45,423 bases of DNA, from contig DAET01000055.1 of the NCBI GenBank assembly GCA_002497765.1, positions 7,670 to 53,092 of the forward strand, read 5' to 3'. Shown here piece after piece: positions 1 through 8,063 of the stretch (positions are counted from its first letter, which is position 1; each line of letters starts with the position of its first letter). The DNA comes from Euryarchaeota archaeon UBA486. GTDB lineage: Archaea; Thermoplasmatota; Poseidoniia; Poseidoniales; Poseidoniaceae. Under the pieces are notes generated by a model. The model was not told where the DNA came from and did not search any database. It worked only from the letters and a program-made list of their open reading frames with translations. Made by a program: the position numbers and the translations under genes.

Positions 1-275
1 GCGTTTCCAAACCGAAGTGCTTCAATGGTCGCTGCTTGGCTGTTGACGGGGTAGATTTCAACTTCTTGGCCCATCAACTCGCCGAGACGGTCGGCAAGTT
101 TCTGCGGGTTTTCATCGATGTTTTGGTATTCTTCTTTCACTTCAAAGGCGATTTTCAGACAATTATCGTCATCTGAGCAGGTAGAGTAGCTGGTTTCCGT
201 TGTGAACAAGCACCCTGGAACGGTGGCTGCAAGCAAGGTGACAATCAAGATTGTGGCAGTCATTTGGCGCGTCAT
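1..275 (-). CDS. phnD: PhnD-like phosphonate/phosphate ABC transporter substrate-binding lipoprotein (5' part only)
   Basis: This is the first 91 codons of a gene that runs off the left edge of the window. The start is an ATG at 273-275 with AGGAG at 283-287, seven bases away. A hydrophobic leader is followed by a Cys near residue 22, as in a lipoprotein signal. The sequence then shows the opening of periplasmic PhnD-family proteins: a beta strand (KIAFEV), a stretch reading QKLADRLGELMGQEVEIYPV, and then AATIEALRFG, the segment that normally precedes the ligand site. In that family the protein captures phosphonate, phosphite or phosphate outside the cell and delivers it to an ABC importer. 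The permease and ATPase genes would be expected further left on the same strand. The family call is good; the ligand cannot be told from this fragment. Confidence 0.72.
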   Translation of the reverse strand, partial: MTRQMTATILIVTLLAATVPGCLFTTETSYSTCSDDDNCLKIAFEVKEEYQNIDENPQKLADRLGELMGQEVEIYPVNSQAATIEALRFGN

Positions 276-307
276 TTCGTATCTCCTAAACCAACGGACC
301 CGAAGCC

Positions 308-320
308 CATATATGATATT
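308..320 (-). promoter_or_regulatory. TATA-box-like element for the PhnD-like gene
   Basis: An AT-rich run in otherwise GC-rich DNA, reading ATATCATATATG on the minus strand. Its centre is about 26 bases before position 288, so a transcript starting there would just include the AGGAG ribosome binding site. The spacing fits an archaeal TATA box. It lies in the divergent 136-base gap before the start at 412 and is better placed for the minus-strand gene. Confidence 0.45.
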
Positions 321-411
321 TCGTCTGCCCTAAACTGAAAGGGGGCCCACCGTTCGGCGATTTCGATGAACGGTCAGTCCTTGGGTTGTCCAAACGGGGA
401 AGGTGAATCAA

Positions 412-3072
412 ATGGCCACGGTGAACATCGGTCTACGAGGTTGGCTCCTCGTCCTGTTGCTCCTGACCCTCGCTCCGTTATCCATTACCGCACCTTATGT
501 CCTGCTCGAGCCGGAACAACCCGAAGGTTTGGTCTCTTTTCCAACAAGTCTGGAAGTCCGACCAGAGGGGTACCTGTTGGTGGTGTTGGATGGCGTGGGA
601 GAAAACATCATGCGGGACCCTTCAATGATGCCGAAACTGGTTGAAAGGTTGAACGAGCAAGCAGTCTTGTCAGTCACAACCGGTCCACTGACGCTTTCAG
701 CAACATGCGTCCGTGAAATGATGACGGGTGTGCCAAATGCCCCCATTGACGGGTTGAAGAATTTCAACATGGAACATCCCGGAGGCATGGATCCTTGGCT
801 GTTGGCGGCGGATTCCGAACGATACTCGGTGGGAATGATTGGGAGCTATGTGATGGGGAACATGTACGGTAGCCATCCAGACATTGAGTTTGTCAACACC
901 TTTGAGGGGCATGCCGATTACTACGAAGGGGATGAAGCGACGGCTGAACTCCTTGAACGCTGGTTGTTAGACTCCCGTCATAACGTGGTCGCTGCTCATT
1001 TTTCAGGACCCGACAAAGTAGGCCACAAATGGGGAACGGTTTCCGAAGAATACCGGAACAAAATGCTTGACATGGACCAACAACTGTCCAGCCTGTTGAG
1101 ATTTGTCCCTTCAAATTGGACGGTGGTCGTCACCGCAGACCACGGGATGACGGCCTCGGGTTCTCACGGTTCAGCGGAGGCGGACACACGCAACGTGCTG
1201 GCGTTGGTATCGGGGCCAGGGATTGTTCCCGATGCCCGCGCAGATGCGAATCAGCTGGATCTTGCAGCACTGATGTTGTTTGAACTGGGTCTGGATTTCC
1301 CCACGCAGGTGAACGGGCGAGTTCCCCTGGAAATTCTCGACATCCCAAGCGGCGAACGCAGCGCAGTTGAGGTTTGGAACTGGGAAGCCGCCCTTGAGCG
1401 GCATTTGTTCTTCCATCCTGACGACGAACCAATTTTTGAGACATCATCCGTCGATTGGAGCGGCATCGCAAGCGACCCAGTTTCCATCCGAACCGTTGAT
1501 GTCTTGATCTCAACCGGCGTCCTTGTTTCGGCATTCTCGTTGGCATATGCTGTGCTGCAGGGCCGCAAGCAACCGAACAAGAAGGAACAACAGTACCTCG
1601 CAATTCTGGGTGGTGTCGTCGTTGCTTCGGTGTGGTTTCACGCTAACTTATCTTATTCAGCCATGATCCCACGAGCTATCGGGGCCGCAAGTGTTGTTTG
1701 GCTCATCTCAACTTCGTTTGGACGGGTGCCAACGTTGCAATTGCACCGTTCATTGGTTTTGTTCAAACCCACCCCGTGGCTGTTGCTCGCATTGTCGTTG
1801 TCGTTGTTGGTGGGCGACCTTTCCCGTGGCTTGCTGCTGATGTTAATCTTCTGGGTGGGCTTTTGGTCCACTACATGCATGACGGGTGAGGCTAAAACCA
1901 ATGCTCCTTCTTCGAAATTGATCTATTCACTTGCTGTCCTGTGTTCCCTGTTGTTGGGGTCATTGCGCCTCTGGTATGCATTGATTCCGATGTTCATGCT
2001 CCTCACCGGATTGGTATTGGACCCAAAAACTCGTGCGCTATCCCGACAGGAGCGCACCTCAATGTGGACGATGTGGACGTTGTTGGTGCTTGGTTTGTCC
2101 TATGTTCATCGCCGCATTGCAGGTACTCATCATCTTCTCGATTTGGTGAACCTCACGCCGACAAATGGCGGGAGCATCGTTGTGGTGATGTTGATCTTCG
2201 TCGCTTTTTCCACGTTGTATGCTACGTTCTCAGAACATGATCAGTTCGGTAACTCCGGCACGGCTTGTTTTGGTGTGTTGATGGTGTCTTGGTTGCTCTC
2301 GCTGTCTGAATGGACATGGGTTCAGCGCACCGTGCTGGCCATTGTCTTCGTCCTGTACGTACTCGCTTGGTCTCACCGCTCCGGTGAGTCGAACCGCAGT
2401 CGATTCTACCTTCACCTCGCTCTTGGCCTTCATTTGATGGTGTCGTGGGGCCCATGGGTCGCCGTTGCAAGTCTTGCATTGCTGATGTGTCTTCCAACGG
2501 TGGTGGAACACATCAACCTCCAGCGTGGGTCCGACATTGTATGGTCCATCCACCCCCGTGCGACCGTGGCGATAGCGATGTTTCCGTGGGTCGTTTGGAT
2601 CCTATGGTGGACCTTGCTGGGTCAAGTGAACGGGGTGCAATTTTGCTACGAGGGCATGTGCCCCCACCCAAGAGAACTGGACCCGGGGGCTGTGAAGGTG
2701 CAGGGTGGTTATTTCGCTGGCGGTGACCAACCCAGCACGTTGTGGATGGCAGGTATGGTGGTCAGTCCAATCATCTCAGCGTCCGTGGCGTTGATGCACC
2801 AACTCCTCAAACTAGGCATCGATCTTCGGCCTTACATGCTTGCTCAGGGCCTCATCGTGTTTGGTTGCCTTGCCTTGTACGCTTACACACCAATCTACCC
2901 GCGTTTGGTGTTTTCATTGACGTGGAATATTCTCTTCGCAGTGGCCCAAGCATGTTTTGCATTCGTGGCATTGATGGTGTTCCAGCTCAACGAAAAAAGA
3001 GGTTTCTGGGGCTTGCGTACGCCGAAACGTTGGGTGAAAGATCCCATTTTTAGGGGCTACGAAACTATTTAG
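412..3072 (+). CDS. Membrane phosphotransferase/phosphodiesterase resembling GPI ethanolamine phosphate transferase (PIG-N/O/G)
   Basis: An 886-residue protein with a signal-anchor helix (residues about 8-28), an extracytoplasmic alkaline-phosphatase-fold domain (about 50-330) and then about 14 predicted membrane helices. Metal and catalytic motifs can be followed: VVLDGVG with Asp60, a Ser/Thr nucleophile region around Ser96-Thr98 before REMMTG, SGPDKVGHKWG (Asp201, His205), and TADHGMTASGSHG (Asp243, His244, His252). This order, and the phosphatase-then-many-helices build, match eukaryotic GPI ethanolamine phosphate transferases more than a soluble phosphatase. I chose ATG 412 because AGGTGA at 401-406 lies five bases before it; a GTG at 403 is an alternative. 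The gene diverges from the PhnD-like gene. Transfer of a phospho-headgroup to a lipid or glycan is inferred; phosphodiester hydrolysis is the alternative. Confidence 0.68.
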   Translation: MATVNIGLRGWLLVLLLLTLAPLSITAPYVLLEPEQPEGLVSFPTSLEVRPEGYLLVVLDGVGENIMRDPSMMPKLVERLNEQAVLSVTTGPLTLSATCVREMMTGVPNAPIDGLKNFNMEHPGGMDPWLLAADSERYSVGMIGSYVMGNMYGSHPDIEFVNTFEGHADYYEGDEATAELLERWLLDSRHNVVAAHFSGPDKVGHKWGTVSEEYRNKMLDMDQQLSSLLRFVPSNWTVVVTADHGMTASGSHGSAEADTRNVLALVSGPGIVPDARADANQLDLAALMLFELGLDFPTQVNGRVPLEILDIPSGERSAVEVWNWEAALERHLFFHPDDEPIFETSSVDWSGIASDPVSIRTVDVLISTGVLVSAFSLAYAVLQGRKQPNKKEQQYLAILGGVVVASVWFHANLSYSAMIPRAIGAASVVWLISTSFGRVPTLQLHRSLVLFKPTPWLLLALSLSLLVGDLSRGLLLMLIFWVGFWSTTCMTGEAKTNAPSSKLIYSLAVLCSLLLGSLRLWYALIPMFMLLTGLVLDPKTRALSRQERTSMWTMWTLLVLGLSYVHRRIAGTHHLLDLVNLTPTNGGSIVVVMLIFVAFSTLYATFSEHDQFGNSGTACFGVLMVSWLLSLSEWTWVQRTVLAIVFVLYVLAWSHRSGESNRSRFYLHLALGLHLMVSWGPWVAVASLALLMCLPTVVEHINLQRGSDIVWSIHPRATVAIAMFPWVVWILWWTLLGQVNGVQFCYEGMCPHPRELDPGAVKVQGGYFAGGDQPSTLWMAGMVVSPIISASVALMHQLLKLGIDLRPYMLAQGLIVFGCLALYAYTPIYPRLVFSLTWNILFAVAQACFAFVALMVFQLNEKRGFWGLRTPKRWVKDPIFRGYETI

Positions 3073-3104
3073 GGTGGCCGAAATTAGCTGCATGTGGTGG
3101 CCGC

Positions 3105-3374
3105 ATGAACATGTGCAACGGTTGCGAAATGACGATGCAAACTGGCTGGATTGCGTGCCCCTACTGCGGGCAACAAGTGGACAACGTGTTCAACTCATCA
3201 CTCTCGGTGATTGAGATTGTCGAAAACCATTGCAGTTCCTCGTGCGCAACCCCTTGCAAAAAATCGAAACGCAAAGTGAAATCCAGTTGTTGTGGAAAAC
3301 ACGAGCGGAAAAAGAAGTATTGCAAGTCGTGCCCGTCCCACCCTTCGAGACTGCAGAGCTGTTCCGAGTCCTGA
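3105..3374 (+). CDS. Small Cys-rich zinc-ribbon-like protein
   Basis: An 89-residue protein that I do not recognise. It opens with CNGC and then CPYCGQ, which look like the two halves of a zinc ribbon (Cys4, Cys7, Cys18, Cys21 by approximate count). A second half follows, rich in Cys, Ser and Lys with further paired cysteines (SCC, YCKSC). It lies 32 bases after the PIG-like gene on the same strand, with a GGTGG ahead of the ATG. The same frame stays open for 59 codons past the TGA stop and begins with a further Cys-rich stretch (CFC, then two more Cys within 12 residues). The annotated end could therefore be a premature stop or a recoded one. A zinc-binding role is inference. Confidence 0.5.
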   Translation: MNMCNGCEMTMQTGWIACPYCGQQVDNVFNSSLSVIEIVENHCSSSCATPCKKSKRKVKSSCCGKHERKKKYCKSCPSHPSRLQSCSES

Positions 3375-3579
3375 CGTTGCTTCTGCAAGGATCCATCATG
3401 CAGCCAAGCCGATGGTTGCCAATGGTTGATTCGCTGGTCACTCGGGCGAAGGAGCCAACCGATGCTGATGGGTATGACCAAGGAATACAGCACCCAACAC
3501 CATGGTCAATGCTCCAAACATGTATTGTTATTTGTTCACGGCAATGAAGATTGATGTATGAATCTGAGAGGTTCAAACC

Positions 3580-4581
3580 TCACTCAGACATCGAAATGGA
3601 AACTCCTTCGTTTCGAAGATGTTCGATAACACTGTGGATTACTTCTGTCGGCAATTCCTCAGGGGGGTGAATGCCATCTGCAAACAGGTTATGTTGTGTC
3701 CATGCCAAGACGCAGGCAACGGTCACCAAGCCGGTGGTTCTTGCCATGCTGGAGTCACCGTTTTTCCCGTGGTCTTCAACCGTCCACACCCGCTTTTGCC
3801 CGGCCGCCTCAACTGCCACTTCCATCCACGTAAATTCGGGACGCTGTGCGTCGTAATGCCACGCCTCCACCAGTTCATCGGGGTTCAAGTCCGTTGCTTG
3901 ATAGCGCTGAATGTGGCCTGGCCAACGCACGGTGTATTCTCCCATGGATGTGGTTGGTATCTTAATCAGCGAACGCAAGCCGTCGGTCAGGAAGGCCTCC
4001 ATGGTCCGTCCGTTGGCGTCAATGGTGTGAAGGCCATCCATGGCCGGCACCACGGTCATGCTTCCGCTCCGCACAATACGAGCGGGGCGCGTGTACTCAG
4101 CAATGACGTCGTGAGGTGAGAACGGTGCCATGTAGGACCATTCATCGTCGGGTTCCGCTGGATTCCCACCCACTTTGATGGTCACTTCGTCGAGATGACC
4201 GAACTCACGCTGGGCGAGGGCCACGAGCATGTTTGACAGTCCTGGTGCAATACCGACGTCCCAGAGCACCACGCCGGGACCATCGGGAAGGGCATCGGGC
4301 GTGGTCTCACTGAACGAGAGGTCAACGATACGGTGGCCGTCAGCGTGCAGGGCTTTCAGCACCTTGTGTCCGATGGAGCCTGGAACCATGTTGACAATGA
4401 AATCGGCTTGTCGGTGATCGGCTGCCAGAGCGTCTCCAAGATGGAACGAAGCTGGCGTTTCGCGAGGTACAACATCGTAGAGATGAACATCCAATCCGGC
4501 TTCGTGAAGGTTTCGTACAACGAACGAGCCGACCAGTCCTCCGCCCAAACAGTGAATCCTCATGGGCAGGGTTTGGGCCAC
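3580..4581 (-). CDS. Saccharopine dehydrogenase-like NAD(P)-dependent oxidoreductase
   Basis: A 333-residue enzyme with an N-terminal Rossmann fold: beta strand IHCLGGGLVGSFVVRNL, then an acidic Asp at the end of the second strand (VHLYD). The remainder resembles the catalytic domain of saccharopine dehydrogenase and lysine 6-dehydrogenase, including DVGIAPGLSNMLVALA, a form of the segment that follows the nucleotide domain in that family. The reaction is probably NAD(P)-linked oxidation or reduction at an amino acid carbon, but the substrate is not evident. The GTG start at 4581 has GAGG four bases upstream; an ATG six codons in (MRIHCLGGG) is also possible. It ends convergently with the Cys-rich gene and diverges from the NTF2-like gene. 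Confidence 0.72.
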   Translation of the reverse strand: MAQTLPMRIHCLGGGLVGSFVVRNLHEAGLDVHLYDVVPRETPASFHLGDALAADHRQADFIVNMVPGSIGHKVLKALHADGHRIVDLSFSETTPDALPDGPGVVLWDVGIAPGLSNMLVALAQREFGHLDEVTIKVGGNPAEPDDEWSYMAPFSPHDVIAEYTRPARIVRSGSMTVVPAMDGLHTIDANGRTMEAFLTDGLRSLIKIPTTSMGEYTVRWPGHIQRYQATDLNPDELVEAWHYDAQRPEFTWMEVAVEAAGQKRVWTVEDHGKNGDSSMARTTGLVTVACVLAWTQHNLFADGIHPPEELPTEVIHSVIEHLRNEGVSISMSE

Positions 4582-4664
4582 CGGGCCTCAAAGGTTCCTG
4601 CACCTCATTCTGCTGCATCGATTGGGGAGGAAGTGGTTATGTGCTACGAGGTTGAGCGGGAGCC

Positions 4665-5009
4665 ATGAGCATCCTTGCAACGTACGAAGCAGCCTTCGAA
4701 TCCGGAGACAAAGAACAGTTGGACGCCGTGATCCACGATGACTGCAAATTCTACCCTCATGTTGGTGGTGCCGTGATGACCAAAGGCGACATCATGGCCT
4801 TTGCCGGCACCGGTGCTGTTCGCACCGAATCCCATCGTATACTGTTTGAGAACGACGAGGTCGGTGTTGGTCACTCCATCGCCCACTTCGCCAACGGTTC
4901 CACCTCCGAGGCCGTCTTGGCGTTCTACCGGTTCCAAGACGGGAAGATCGTCCACGTCGAGACCGGGGCCACGCCACTGAGCGATGACTACCAACTCATC
5001 GGTCAGTAA
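4665..5009 (+). CDS. NTF2/SnoaL-fold protein
   Basis: A 114-residue protein with the outline of the NTF2-like superfamily: an N-terminal helix (LATYEAAFESGDKEQLDAVI), a short strand with His (DDCKFYPHVGG), and a curved sheet ending in AVLAFYRFQDGKIVHVETG. Members of this fold act as small isomerases, lyases or ligand-binding proteins, and sequence alone rarely tells which. It stands alone on the plus strand, divergent from the saccharopine-dehydrogenase-like gene and convergent with the dolichol-kinase-like gene 39 bases downstream. Confidence 0.66.
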   Translation: MSILATYEAAFESGDKEQLDAVIHDDCKFYPHVGGAVMTKGDIMAFAGTGAVRTESHRILFENDEVGVGHSIAHFANGSTSEAVLAFYRFQDGKIVHVETGATPLSDDYQLIGQ

Positions 5010-5048
5010 ACACAAGCCGACACCCGTCGGCACGCCCATTCACTCGTT

Positions 5049-5768
5049 CTATAGAATTGGTCCAAGCTGGACACCCAGCAACAACACGGCCGTTGCACAC
5101 ACCGTGATCAGGATGTTGTCGTCGATGGGTCCGTACTCGTAGCGCTCAACAAAAGTGGCCACCGTGGCGGCGATGAGACCCCAAACGGGAAGGCTGGGGT
5201 CGCCTGCACCGGCGGCGAACCAACCGAGCGGTGCACTGACGATGAACATGAACACGTTCCCAATGGGACTTTTCGACCGCTTGCGCACGACGGCGTTTCT
5301 CACCACACCGGTCACTCCATCGCCAAACGCCATGAACAACGAGGGAACAATGGCCAACCATGGGTCCCCCACCAGCCACCAAATCAGCGTGATGGACGTC
5401 CACCACATCAGCCCGAATTTGACATCGTTTTGGTTTTGTTCGGTTTGGAACCAATGCATAACGATGCCTGCACGGTGGGAGGCAAACAGAAGGGCGGTCA
5501 GCAGCATTCCCGATACCATCGGGTACCATACATCGGTGAATAAGAAGGGGACACTGAGGGAGCCAACACCACCCGCAAACATGTGGACGATTTTTCGGTT
5601 GTAATACACCGCTCGGATGTGCTCCATGCCCCGATTCACCATCATGGTGTAGGGGATTTTCGTAGCGTACAACACCGCCATCACGTAAACGCCCATGCCA
5701 ACGGCGGCGACGAGTTGATTCACCATGCCGGGGCTTCTTGCCGGTGCTTCTCTATCTTTTGGCTCCAC
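5049..5768 (-). CDS. Dolichol/phytol kinase-like integral membrane protein
   Basis: A 239-residue protein with about seven membrane helices. It has two landmarks of the dolichol kinase/phytol kinase/CDP-diglyceride synthetase-like family: YNRKIVHMFAGG near residue 56 (the Arg-Lys-x-x-His motif) and FGDGVTGVVRN followed by RKRSKSPIGN, the nucleotide-binding loop. In that family the enzyme uses CTP or another NTP to phosphorylate a polyprenol in the membrane. In an archaeon this would feed glycan carriers or geranylgeraniol salvage, but the substrate is inference. The start is taken as GTG 5768; an ATG at 5726 (MVNQLV) lies just before the first hydrophobic segment and is a real alternative. 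Confidence 0.68.
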   Translation of the reverse strand: MEPKDREAPARSPGMVNQLVAAVGMGVYVMAVLYATKIPYTMMVNRGMEHIRAVYYNRKIVHMFAGGVGSLSVPFLFTDVWYPMVSGMLLTALLFASHRAGIVMHWFQTEQNQNDVKFGLMWWTSITLIWWLVGDPWLAIVPSLFMAFGDGVTGVVRNAVVRKRSKSPIGNVFMFIVSAPLGWFAAGAGDPSLPVWGLIAATVATFVERYEYGPIDDNILITVCATAVLLLGVQLGPIL

Positions 5769-5828
5769 TTGGGGCTTGTGGGCGAATCTTCAAACACCCC
5801 CGTTCGCTCCCAATCGTCAGTGAGTTAC

Positions 5829-6758
5829 ATGTCTGAAGTGCGAAACGTCATCATCATCGGTTCAGGACCTGCAGGCTACACCGCTGGGCTTTATGCGGGC
5901 CGCGCCATGCTCAATCCGCTCATGTTCGCCGGCTACATGTCGGGTGGACAGCTCATGCTGACCAGCGACATCGAGAACTTCCCTGGCTACCCCGAGGGTA
6001 TCGGAGGACCTGAGATGATGATGCAGCTTCGAGAGCAAGCAGAGCGGTTTGGTCTTGAAGTCGAAGACCGAAACGTCGACGAGGTTGACCTTAGCGAACG
6101 CCCGTTCAAGGTCACGGTTGAAGGCGAAACCTTCCTGACGCACTCCATCATTGTCTGCACCGGGGCAGAATCCCTCTGGCTTGACGCACCGGGAGAAGCC
6201 GAGCAGAAGGGTCGCGGCATCTCGACCTGCGCCACCTGTGATGGGGCGTTCTTCCGCGACGAGCACGTGCTCGTCATCGGTGGCGGTGACTCTGCTTGCG
6301 AAGAGGCCACGTTCCTGACCCGATTTGCCAGCAAGGTGACCCTCATTCACCGTCGGGACGTGTTCAAAGCGTCCACCATCATGTACGAGCGAGCGGCCAA
6401 CAATCCCAAAATTGAGATCAAAACCTTCCGCCAAATCAAGGAGTGGCTCTCCGATGACAAAGGCCTCTCCGGGGCCGTGCTTGAAAACACGCAGGACGGC
6501 AGCACCGAGACCATCGAGGCCACGGGTGCCTTCATCGCCATTGGCCACACGCCCATCACGAATTTCTTGGGTGGCCAAGTCGAAACCGATGAGAACGGCT
6601 ACATCATTCACAAGGCGCACACCATGACGTCGGTTCCCGGCGTGTTTGCAGCAGGCGACGTCGTCGACACCCGCTACAAGCAAGCCATCACGGCTGCCGG
6701 CATGGGTTGCTCGGCTGCCATCGATGTCGAGAAGTGGCTCGAAGAGAACGTCCATTGA
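5829..6758 (+). CDS. trxB: Thioredoxin reductase (NADPH, FAD)
   Basis: A 309-residue flavoprotein of normal length for the family. The FAD dinucleotide fold opens with IIIGSGPAGYTAGLYAGRA, the redox-active disulfide is CATC at residues 134-137, the NADPH fold is VLVIGGGDSACEEATFL followed by HRRD, and the C-terminal FAD motif is GVFAAGDVVD. It passes electrons from NADPH to thioredoxin in the cytoplasm. The open frame extends 82 codons upstream, but homology starts exactly at the ATG at 5829 (MSEVRNVIIIG), so I start there. It is followed at 39 bases by the MoeB/rhodanese gene, also a thiol-sulfur enzyme, and the two may be co-transcribed. Confidence 0.95.
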   Translation: MSEVRNVIIIGSGPAGYTAGLYAGRAMLNPLMFAGYMSGGQLMLTSDIENFPGYPEGIGGPEMMMQLREQAERFGLEVEDRNVDEVDLSERPFKVTVEGETFLTHSIIVCTGAESLWLDAPGEAEQKGRGISTCATCDGAFFRDEHVLVIGGGDSACEEATFLTRFASKVTLIHRRDVFKASTIMYERAANNPKIEIKTFRQIKEWLSDDKGLSGAVLENTQDGSTETIEATGAFIAIGHTPITNFLGGQVETDENGYIIHKAHTMTSVPGVFAAGDVVDTRYKQAITAAGMGCSAAIDVEKWLEENVH

Positions 6759-6797
6759 CGCCGCTTCCTTGATGTGGGGCAGGGATGTCGCCCTGTC

Positions 6798-7967
6798 ATG
6801 GTTGATGCCGCCCGCCACGCTCGGCACCTCAGCCTCCCCGATGTTGGTATCGAGGGCCAACGACGCCTCGGCCAGTCCAGCGTCCTCATCATCGGTGCCG
6901 GCGGCTTGGGCTCACCTGCCGCCCTCTACCTGGCTGCAGCCGGTGTCGGGCGAATCGGTCTCATCGACAACGACGCTGTGGAATTGAGCAACCTCCAACG
7001 CCAAGTCATCCACGCCACATCAGATGTTGGCACGCCAAAAGTGCACTCAGCCAAAGCGGCCCTCAACGCCATCGACCCCAACGTGGCGGTTGAGGTGTTC
7101 CACGAGCGGCTCAACCCCACGAACATCTTGGAGCGCTTCGAGGGTTGGGATGTAATCATTGACGGCACCGATAACCTCCCGACCCGATACTTGGTCGATG
7201 ATGCCTGCTCACTTCTCGGGCTGCCGTGGGTGTACGGTTCCGTGTTCAGGTTTGAGGGTCAGGTGTCGCTGTTCAATTTCCAGAACGGGCCATGCTACCG
7301 GGACTTGTTTCCAGAAGCACCGCCCGCAGCGGCCGTCCCGTCCTGTGCTGAGGCCGGCGTTTTGGGCGTTCTCCCGGGTTTGATCGGTGTGCTCCAGGCC
7401 ACAGAGGCGCTCAAAGTGCTGCTGGGCATGCCGCCATCGCTGTCGGGAACATTGCTTCTGTACGATGCGAAAACCATGGATTTCGACAAGCTTTCGTTTG
7501 CAGCAGATCCTACCCGAATGCCGGTTTCTGACCTCTCCGAAGCAGCGGCGATGCTCTCCGACGACGATTGGTGCCTCGTGCCGTCAGATGGGAAGGCGGC
7601 GCCGGAAGAACAAAAATCCGTGGAGGATGGCCAAGGTGGTATGTTTCACCACATCTCAATGACCGAATTTCTCCAGCGCCGGGGCGAAGGATGGGCCCCA
7701 TTCATCTTTGATGTCCGTTCGGCCGCCGAACACGCTGAGGTCAGTGTGAGCACTTGCAACCTTCACGCACCCCACACCGAGATGGTGAGTGCGCTCCCGT
7801 CCTTACCCGAGGAAGGCGACATCGTCATCCACTGCAAGAGCGGTATGCGCTCCCAACTGGCTGCCATCGAACTCATCAAACTCGGCGTCGCTGCTGACCG
7901 CCTGTACAACCTTGATGGTGGCATTTTAGGGTGGATGGCGGCGGCTCCGGACGAGATCGTTCGTTGA
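6798..7967 (+). CDS. MoeB/ThiF-type E1-like adenylyltransferase fused to rhodanese (MoeZ/MOCS3-like)
   Basis: A 389-residue two-domain protein. Residues 1-250 are an E1-like adenylyltransferase with the ATP loop LIIGAGGLGSPAALYLAAAGVG, Asp57-containing IDND, NLQRQ, and Cys183 in PSCAEAGVLG. Residues about 280-389 are a rhodanese domain with its persulfide Cys in VIHCKSGMRS. In the family the first domain adenylates the C-terminus of a ubiquitin-like sulfur carrier (MoaD, ThiS or SAMP type) and the second supplies sulfur. Oddly, the four-Cys zinc site of the family is mostly gone: CYRC is CYRD here (Cys166, Asp169) and the second Cys pair is absent. ATG 6798 is preferred over GTG 6774 because homology begins there. 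It could serve molybdopterin, thiamin or tRNA thiolation. Confidence 0.85.
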   Translation: MVDAARHARHLSLPDVGIEGQRRLGQSSVLIIGAGGLGSPAALYLAAAGVGRIGLIDNDAVELSNLQRQVIHATSDVGTPKVHSAKAALNAIDPNVAVEVFHERLNPTNILERFEGWDVIIDGTDNLPTRYLVDDACSLLGLPWVYGSVFRFEGQVSLFNFQNGPCYRDLFPEAPPAAAVPSCAEAGVLGVLPGLIGVLQATEALKVLLGMPPSLSGTLLLYDAKTMDFDKLSFAADPTRMPVSDLSEAAAMLSDDDWCLVPSDGKAAPEEQKSVEDGQGGMFHHISMTEFLQRRGEGWAPFIFDVRSAAEHAEVSVSTCNLHAPHTEMVSALPSLPEEGDIVIHCKSGMRSQLAAIELIKLGVAADRLYNLDGGILGWMAAAPDEIVR

Positions 7968-8063
7968 GTGGGGCCGAATTGACCTCATCCAAACGCCGGT
8001 CTCATCTCTTGCTTTCAGGGTGAGGTTCAAAGCCGCCGTGGCCTTGCTTAATGTACGGAGGGG

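Noticed and set aside
3230..3547. A 105-codon plus-strand frame overlapping the Cys-rich gene
   Set aside because: No motif and no ribosome site; the Cys-rich frame has the clearer protein character.
3375..3579. A 205-base gap between convergent genes, checked for a small RNA or tRNA
   Set aside because: No cloverleaf, strong hairpin or T-run was found; the only signal is the open Cys-rich frame reported above.
5583..5828. An 82-codon N-terminal extension of thioredoxin reductase
   Set aside because: It runs antisense through the kinase gene, and the family homology begins at ATG 5829.
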